A stretch of 64,000 nt of DNA. Source: Nocardia vinacea (GTDB lineage: Bacteria > Actinomycetota > Actinomycetes > Mycobacteriales > Mycobacteriaceae). The stretch spans positions 6,076,001 to 6,140,000 of the forward strand of contig NZ_CP109149.1 in the NCBI RefSeq assembly GCF_035920345.1, written 5' to 3'. The notes beneath the pieces are model-generated. The model saw only the letters and a program-made list of their open reading frames with translations, had not been told where the DNA came from and ran no database searches. Both the position numbers and the translations under genes were made by a program. Shown piece after piece: positions 59,212 to 64,000 of the stretch (within the stretch, counting starts at the first letter, position 1; each line of letters begins with the position of its first letter).

Positions 59212-59261
59212 ATCTCCAGCCTCTCAGACAGTTGCTTCGACGTCTTCGTCACCCTGCTCAC
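59208..59261 (-). CDS. 17-codon coupled leader frame before menD
   Basis: Starts at the GTG at the end of cassette A8 and its TGA overlaps the menD GTG (ATGTGA). It reads [18 protein letters not shown] infer a translation-coupling role only. Confidence 0.35.
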   Translation of the reverse strand: MSRVTKTSKQLSERLEM

Positions 59262-59338
59262 AATGGCACCTCGCTAGGCTCGGCACCATTGTGCCCAGAA
59301 GGCGCTGCGCCGTTGGTTTGCTCGCTGCGCTCCCTCAC
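59258..59338 (-). repeat. family A cassette, copy A8 (26-codon frame upstream of menD)
   Basis: Minus-strand copy starting GTGAGGGAGCGCAGCGAGC, open for 26 codons (VRERSEQTN at the start, AEPSEVPL at the end), with TGA overlapping the GTG of the 17-codon frame before menD. It lies in the 450-bp gap 59212-59662. Confidence 0.7.
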
Positions 59339-59360
59339 GCTGTCGAGGTTGACGGAAATT

Positions 59361-59390
59361 CGCCCCGCGTCCACCACCGGACGCGGGGCG
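59361..59390 (-). terminator. hairpin in the menD/DUF gap
   Basis: Arms CGCCCCGCGTCC and GGACGCGGGGCG around ACCACC. On the minus strand it is followed by AATTTCC. It could end a transcript from the gene at 59663-60106. Confidence 0.5.
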
Positions 59391-59466
59391 CTCAGCGCCC
59401 GTGGTCGGCCGAAGCACCGTGCGCGACAATGAGCGTCGCCGGCGCACCCACCACGGAGCGAGTCCC

Positions 59467-59625
59467 ATGAGCGAACGCCGTGAGCGGCAAAAACACAGCC
59501 GCCCACGCGGTCATGCCGGAGCCGAGCGCTAGCGAGGCGCAGGCATCAGCGAACGCAGAGAGCGACAAAGAACACAGCCGCCCACGCGGTCATGCCGGAG
59601 CCGAGCGCTAGCGAGGCGCAGGTAT
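59467..59625 (+). repeat. two tandem family A cassettes (A9, A10), frames broken
   Basis: Units of 78 and 79 bp with nearly identical 3' halves (CCCACGCGGTCATGCCGGAG, then CCGAGCGCTAGCGAGGCGC). The second unit begins ATCAGC instead of ATGAGC, and both frames hit TAG early. They lead to no plus-strand gene; the next gene is convergent. These look like decayed copies. Confidence 0.75.
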
Positions 59626-59662
59626 GAGCGCGATACGCGGCGCCGTGGCGCCGCAATCCAAC

Positions 59663-60106
59663 TCAGGCGTGCCGCTGCACGAGGTCGCCCAGCCGTGGCA
59701 GGGCCTCGATGACGTTCTTCTTGGCCGAGGAACGCATCGACGAGTAGACCTTCTTCAGCGCCGGACGCGTCGAAGAGTCGGCACGCGCGTCGGTCACCGC
59801 GAGCAAAGCCTCGGCGACCTCATCCGACTTGGCGACCAGCAGGTCGGCGAATTGGCCGGACCCCGTCGCCGCGTATTCCTGCCAGAACGGCTCCAGCTGC
59901 GAGACGAGCTTGGGCGCCAAGGACTCCAGCGCGTCCGGCACGATGGACGGGCTGATCTTCTTGACCGCCGCGTAGCCACCCTTTACGGCCAGGCCCGACG
60001 CACCACCCTTGTCCGACACCTCGGCATCCAGAACCTCCTTGGCATCGGCAAGGAAGGCCGTGCGCTTTGCGTCGTCGAGCAGGGATTCAGACAGTGCTGC
60101 AACCAC
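59663..60106 (-). CDS. conserved helical protein of unknown function
   Basis: A 147-residue mostly alpha-helical protein: LLDDAKRTAFLADAKEVLDAE, SPSIVPDALESLAPKLVSQL, and a C-terminal RPALKKVYSSMRSSAKKNVIE then ALPRLGDLVQRHA. It is conserved in actinobacteria near menB/menD. It carries no signal, membrane or catalytic motif. GTG 60106 follows GGAGGAACCTG. Confidence 0.75.
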   Translation of the reverse strand: MVAALSESLLDDAKRTAFLADAKEVLDAEVSDKGGASGLAVKGGYAAVKKISPSIVPDALESLAPKLVSQLEPFWQEYAATGSGQFADLLVAKSDEVAEALLAVTDARADSSTRPALKKVYSSMRSSAKKNVIEALPRLGDLVQRHA

Positions 60107-60191
60107 TTTCAGGTTCCTCCGGGATCGATGTCATGAACGAGCGCACGTCACTATACGCACTGGTGCGCAGAGTCACACGGCACTCATCGGG

Positions 60192-60923
60192 CTACGGCTG
60201 CCATGGCAGCAATTGGACCATCAATCCTTCACAATCCGCGAGGACATTGCCCTGCTCATCGGCCAATTCCGCGGTGATGAAGGTTTTGCGGCCTTCGATG
60301 CGATCTACGCGACCCCGCACGGTCAGCGGCGTCTGCAACGGAGTAATTTTGCGATAGTTCACATGCAGATAGGCGGTGCGGCTGATCGGTCGTCCGGCGT
60401 AGTGCACGATCATGCCGAGCAGATCGTCGAAGAGCAGTGGGAGCACGCCGCCGTGTGCCGCGCCGTTGCCGCCGAGATGGAAGCGACGGAATTCACCGTT
60501 CATCACGATGCCGTCGGGTCCGGCCTCGACCACCTGCCACGGCAGCAGCAAAAGGCTGCCGCGCCCGGGTAATTCGACGGCACGGCCCGCCGGACCCTGG
60601 AGTTCGGGGGCGCGATACGGCTCGAGCAGATCGATGAGTTCGCGTGTGCGGTCGAGTGCCTCGCCGTAGATCTCGTCGGGGGCGTCCACGGAGACGACCA
60701 GATCCTGCAACGTGCGCATGGCCTCGACGAACGGGCCGAAGTCGGCGCCGACTCGCGCGCGGGAGACCTTGGGGAAGCCGCCGTGCTTCTCGTACCGGGA
60801 TTCGTCCACCGCGCTGTTGTCGATGCGGCCGACAACGCGTTCAGGAACCCGTTGCGCTGCCGCACGCCCACCCGTCGCCCGACCGCCACCCCTCATCGAA
60901 TCGCTTCGCGATGCTCCACTCAT
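60192..60923 (-). CDS. hot-dog thioesterase, candidate DHNA-CoA thioesterase
   Basis: A 243-residue protein. The first ~110 residues are basic and helical (RYEKHGGFPKVSRARVGADFG, MRTLQDLVVSVDAPDEIYGE); the second half is a PaaI-like hot-dog domain with FHLGGNGAAHGGVLPLLFDD and a VNYRKITPLQTPLTVRGRVD pattern. Acyl-CoA thioester hydrolysis is the family activity. It is divergent from menB, whose product 1,4-dihydroxynaphthoyl-CoA needs a thioesterase; I infer that role from position only. ATG 60923 is chosen; the upstream frame is antisense to menB. Confidence 0.72.
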   Translation of the reverse strand: MSGASRSDSMRGGGRATGGRAAAQRVPERVVGRIDNSAVDESRYEKHGGFPKVSRARVGADFGPFVEAMRTLQDLVVSVDAPDEIYGEALDRTRELIDLLEPYRAPELQGPAGRAVELPGRGSLLLLPWQVVEAGPDGIVMNGEFRRFHLGGNGAAHGGVLPLLFDDLLGMIVHYAGRPISRTAYLHVNYRKITPLQTPLTVRGRVDRIEGRKTFITAELADEQGNVLADCEGLMVQLLPWQP

Positions 60924-61049
60924 GCTCTGCACGGTATCGCGTTGTTTTACACCGTCAAGTCGTACCGCCGAGTAATGGAACCGGCACCGTAGAAGTTCGC
61001 ATGGAAGTCGCTGGCATCCGAAACATCGGTGGGGGCAATAATCACTGGG

Positions 61050-61943
61050 GTGACGTTCAATTCGAAGCTGTGGCGGCCCGTTCCAGGGTTCGAGAACCTG
61101 ACCGACATCACCTATCACCGGCATATCGAGCAGGGCACCGTCCGGGTGGCCTTCGATCGGCCGGAGGTGCGCAATGCGTTCCGTCCCCACACGGTCGACG
61201 AGCTCTATCGTGCGCTCGATCACGCCAGGATGACCCCGGACGTCGGCGCGGTGCTGATCACCGGCAACGGCCCTAGCCCCAAGGACGGCGGCTGGGCCTT
61301 CTGCTCGGGCGGCGACCAGCGTATTCGCGGCCGCAGCGGCTACCAGTACGCCGATGGCGAGACCGCGGACACTGTCGACCAGGCGCGTGCGGGCCGCCTG
61401 CACATCCTCGAGGTGCAGCGGCTGATCCGGTTCATGCCGAAGGTGGTCATCGCGCTGGTCAACGGCTGGGCCGCGGGCGGCGGGCACAGTCTGCACGTGG
61501 TCTGCGATCTGACCCTGGCCAGCCGCGAGCACGCCAGGTTCAAGCAGACCGACGCCGATGTCGGCAGCTTCGACGGCGGTTACGGCAGCGCCTATCTCGC
61601 GAAAATGGTCGGCCAGAAATTCGCGCGGGAAATCTTCTTCCTCGGCCGTCCCTACACCGCCGAGGAAATGCATCAGATGGGCGCGGTGAACAAGGTCGTC
61701 GATCACGCCGAACTGGAAAATGTCGCACTGGAGTGGACCGCCGATATCAACGGCAAATCCCCACAGGCCCAGCGCATGTTGAAGTACGCGTTCAATCTGC
61801 TCGACGACGGCCTGGTCGGTCAGCAGCTCTTCGCGGGCGAGGCCACCCGGATGGCGTATATGACCGATGAGGCGGTCGAGGGTCGCGACGCCTTCCTGGA
61901 AAAGCGCAAGCCGGACTGGACCCCCTACCCCTGGTACTTCTGA
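61050..61943 (+). CDS. menB: 1,4-dihydroxy-2-naphthoyl-CoA synthase MenB
   Basis: A 297-residue crotonase-fold enzyme very close to mycobacterial MenB: RPEVRNAFRPHTVDELYRAL, FCSGGDQRIRGRSGYQYADG, KVVIALVNGWAAGGGHSLHV and TDADVGSFDGGYGSAYLAK, with the catalytic Asp/Ser loop and the C-terminal WTPYPWYF. It cyclises o-succinylbenzoyl-CoA. GTG 61050 starts at the homologous position; GTG 61029 is an alternative seven codons earlier. Start sites are weak. Confidence 0.95.
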   Translation: MTFNSKLWRPVPGFENLTDITYHRHIEQGTVRVAFDRPEVRNAFRPHTVDELYRALDHARMTPDVGAVLITGNGPSPKDGGWAFCSGGDQRIRGRSGYQYADGETADTVDQARAGRLHILEVQRLIRFMPKVVIALVNGWAAGGGHSLHVVCDLTLASREHARFKQTDADVGSFDGGYGSAYLAKMVGQKFAREIFFLGRPYTAEEMHQMGAVNKVVDHAELENVALEWTADINGKSPQAQRMLKYAFNLLDDGLVGQQLFAGEATRMAYMTDEAVEGRDAFLEKRKPDWTPYPWYF

Positions 61944-61944
61944 C

Positions 61945-62337
61945 ATGGACATCCTCAGCAGCCGGGTCATCCTGCGGCCCGCCGACTACCAGGCAACCCT
62001 CGCGTTCTACCGCGACGGACTCGGCTTGGCCATCGCGCGCGAGTATCCGGGCGGCACGGTTTTCTTCGCTGGACAGTCGCTGATCGAGGTGGCCGCACAC
62101 GGCGGATCGGGCAAATCGACCATCTTCGAGGGCGCGCTCTGGCTGCAGGTTCGCGACATTTCGGACGCGGCGGCGGAGCTTGCGCTGAAGGGGATCCGCA
62201 TCGAGCGCGAGCCGGTGCGCGAGCCGTGGGGACTGATCGAAATGTGGGTGCACGATCCGGACGGGGTTCCGATCGTCCTGGTCGAAGTTCCCGCCGAACA
62301 TCCGATCCGACGGGATTCGCGCTGGTCACCGGACTGA
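61945..62337 (+). CDS. VOC superfamily protein next to menB
   Basis: A 130-residue glyoxalase-like protein: MDILSSRVILRPADYQATLA, FYRDGLGLAIAREYPGG and DPDGVPIVLVEVPAEHPI mark the two modules. It starts 1 bp after menB and is co-transcribed; a glyoxalase-like gene (Rv0546c) is also near menB in M. tuberculosis, so the link is old but unexplained. Confidence 0.82.
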   Translation: MDILSSRVILRPADYQATLAFYRDGLGLAIAREYPGGTVFFAGQSLIEVAAHGGSGKSTIFEGALWLQVRDISDAAAELALKGIRIEREPVREPWGLIEMWVHDPDGVPIVLVEVPAEHPIRRDSRWSPD

Positions 62338-62568
62338 TCACGACGGCAGCGGCGGCACGGGTGGGTCGGCTCGAGTTGCCAATGCCGACCCCGGCGAGGA
62401 CGATAACCCACACATGGCCGCCCGACCGCCGACGTCCGGGCGACCACCGCTGAGTACCGTCCTCCGAGTGAATCGCAGTCTCGATGTCCGGCGTACCCGA
62501 CTTCTTCCCCCCTGACGCGGCCGAATCCCCAGCGCGCCGCTCCAGCAAACCGACCCCTGCCGCGCGCG

Positions 62569-62584
62569 GTCATGTTGACATGAC
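62569..62584 (+). promoter_or_regulatory. dyad upstream of menE cassette
   Basis: GTCATG-TTGA-CATGAC, a perfect 6-bp dyad with TTGACA inside, 13 bp before cassette A11. It lies in the 357-bp gap 62338-62694, which otherwise holds nothing clear. Function uncertain. Confidence 0.35.
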
Positions 62585-62596
62585 ACGATCAGACTC

Positions 62597-62698
62597 GTGA
62601 GGGAGCGCAGCGAGCGAACCATGAACACAGCGCGCCTGCGCACGACGGCGCCGAGCACCAGCGAGTTGCGGTCGCGCATGACGGGGGCGAAATCATGA
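62597..62698 (+). repeat. family A cassette, copy A11 (33-codon frame before menE)
   Basis: Starts GTGAGGGAGCGCAGCGAGCG, runs open for 33 codons through an inserted tail (RMTGAKS at the end), and its TGA overlaps the menE ATG (ATGA). Confidence 0.7.
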
Positions 62699-63855
62699 GT
62701 CGCACCCTGCGGACGCTGCCGATGCCGACCGGATCCGGGCTCGACGATGTCATGCCGCATCTGCGAGAAGTGTTGGAGGGCAACGGCCCCGCGTGGTTGC
62801 CGATACCGACCAGCGACCGTCGGGAGGCCCGACGACTGAGCGATGCACTCTCGCCCGGCGAGCTGATCGATGACGAGGCGGCCTTGGTCGTGACCACCTC
62901 CGGCACCACCGGTGTGCCGAAGGGCGCCATGCTCAGCTCCGCGGCGCTGCGGGCCAGCGGGACTGCGACACACGATCGACTCGGTGGTCCAGGCACCTGG
63001 CTCCTGGCCCTGCCGACCCATCACATCGCGGGCATTCAGGTGTTGCTGCGCAGCATTCTGGCCGGTACCGAACCCAGCGTGCTCGACGTTTCCGGTGGCT
63101 TCCTACCCGAGGCGCTGGCCGGCGCGATTTCCGGTATGCGCGGTGAGCGCCGCTACACCGCGCTGGTGCCGACCCAGCTCATCAAGGCGCTGGAGGCGCC
63201 CACCGCCGCGGCAGCACTTGCCCAGTTGGATGGTGTGCTCGTCGGCGGGGCAGCCACTCCGGCGCCGGTCTACGAGCGCGCGAAAGCGGCCGGTATCAAC
63301 GTCGTTCGCACCTATGGCATGAGCGAAACCTGCGGCGGCTGTGTGTACGACGGAGTTCCGCTCGACGGCACCGAGATTCGCATCGAGGACGGTCGCGTGC
63401 TGCTCGGCGGCGCGATGATCGCCGTCGGCTACCGCGGCCAGCCCGACCATCCTGCGTTCGCCGAACCCGGCTGGTTCCGTACCGAGGATGCGGGCACCTA
63501 CGAGAACGGCGTGCTCAGGATCAGCGGACGGCTCGACGAGGCCATCATGACCGGCGGACTGCTCGTCATCCCGCAGGTCGTCGAGGCCGTGCTGACCACG
63601 CATCCCGGCATCAGCGAATGCGTCGTGCTCGGTCTGCCCGACGATCGGCTGGGCCAGCGGGTCGCGGTCGCGGTGGTCCCCGCCCCCGGCGCCACCCCGA
63701 CCCTCGAGGAACTGCGCGATCACGTCGTGCGCGAACTCGATTCCATCGCCGCACCGCGCGAGCTGGCGATCCTCGACGAACTCCCGCTGCGCGGACCGGG
63801 CAAGCCGGACCGCGCCAAACTCCGCCAGCATCTCCTCGCGGAGTCGACGCACTGA
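62695..63855 (+). CDS. menE: o-succinylbenzoate-CoA ligase MenE
   Basis: A 386-residue adenylate-forming enzyme, short like other actinobacterial MenE. The motifs are VTTSGTTGVPKGAML (P-loop-like), VRTYGMSETCGGCVYDG, GWFRTEDAGTYENG and the C-terminal LDELPLRGPGKPDRAKL with the catalytic Lys. It forms o-succinylbenzoyl-CoA, the substrate of MenB. ATG 62695 overlaps the cassette stop. The last 145 bp of the window carry no supportable gene. Confidence 0.95.
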   Translation: MSRTLRTLPMPTGSGLDDVMPHLREVLEGNGPAWLPIPTSDRREARRLSDALSPGELIDDEAALVVTTSGTTGVPKGAMLSSAALRASGTATHDRLGGPGTWLLALPTHHIAGIQVLLRSILAGTEPSVLDVSGGFLPEALAGAISGMRGERRYTALVPTQLIKALEAPTAAAALAQLDGVLVGGAATPAPVYERAKAAGINVVRTYGMSETCGGCVYDGVPLDGTEIRIEDGRVLLGGAMIAVGYRGQPDHPAFAEPGWFRTEDAGTYENGVLRISGRLDEAIMTGGLLVIPQVVEAVLTTHPGISECVVLGLPDDRLGQRVAVAVVPAPGATPTLEELRDHVVRELDSIAAPRELAILDELPLRGPGKPDRAKLRQHLLAESTH

Positions 63856-64000
63856 CACCGGGTCCGGCGGGCAGCACCGGCTGCTACCGACGATCGCCAT
63901 CGATGACCAGGGCCGGGCACAGCTGATAGGCGCCGCAACAGTTGTCGTCGTCCGAGCGGCTCGCGTTGTGTCATTGATCTTGCTGCGGGCGCGCAGACGT

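Noticed and set aside
59624..60136. A plus-strand frame of 170 codons that starts at the last family A cassette
   Set aside because: It is antisense to the conserved gene at 59663-60106 and lacks a protein-like composition; the cassette there is decayed.
63860..64000. A Cys-containing short minus-strand frame at the right edge (DNCCGAYQLCPA)
   Set aside because: It is interrupted by a stop within 30 codons and has no start; too short to support.

Overview
The window is high-GC actinobacterial chromosome, most likely Nocardia or a close mycolate-forming relative. Evidence: a HadA-HadB fusion for mycolate elongation, a complete mce operon with a MceG-type ATPase, MgtA-type mannosyltransferase, MenJ, F420-type and hemerythrin domains, and gene order that matches (in reversed orientation) the M. 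tuberculosis blocks menE-menB-menD-mgtA-menG-menJ-grcC1-htpX and rpmG-had-secE-nusG-rplKA-rplJL-rpoBC.

Layout. 1-9.5 kb: accessory enzymes and regulators (SixA-like phosphatase end, VOC proteins, MerR, a monooxygenase, an AhpD-GNAT fusion, pirin, an XRE regulator divergent from an aldo/keto reductase, a thioesterase, a glycerophosphodiesterase). 9.6-17.2 kb: rpoC and rpoB on the minus strand. 17.6-29.3 kb: a minus-strand mce lipid-import operon, mceG-yrbEA-yrbEB-mceABCDEF-two Mce-associated proteins. 29.5-39.3 kb: rplL, rplJ with an L10-type leader, an MFS exporter and an FMN reductase, rplA, rplK, nusG, secE, tRNA-Trp, hadAB, rpmG, tRNA-Met, tRNA-Thr, yajQ and tRNA-Tyr. 39.4-48.7 kb: a nitroreductase-hemerythrin fusion divergent from MarR, then htpX, grcC1, menJ, mgtA and menG. 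48.8-53 kb: one 1396-residue assimilatory nitrate reductase fused to a flavoprotein reductase. 53-57.3 kb: TetR- and MarR-controlled small units. 57.5-63.9 kb: menD, a small conserved gene, a hot-dog thioesterase divergent from menB, a VOC gene and menE.

Together the men genes, grcC1 and menJ make and reduce menaquinone. The mce genes and hadAB belong to lipid import and mycolate synthesis. The 30S-independent core (RNA polymerase, L33, L10, L7/L12, L1, L11, NusG, SecE) is the conserved backbone.

The most striking non-coding signal is repeats. Family A: eleven copies of a roughly 75-100 bp intergenic cassette that usually reads as a 24-33 codon frame beginning [MV]SER and ending near EPSASEAQA. 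Several copies start on the stop codon of the gene before (ATGA/GTGA overlap) and end on the start codon of the gene after. Family B: six copies of a 21-nt hairpin element, one pair of which is inserted in tandem, in frame, inside the signal-peptide region of MceE, and one copy of which shows a compensated stem change. Family C: a pair of 34-bp elements upstream of htpX and in the rplJ/MFS interval.
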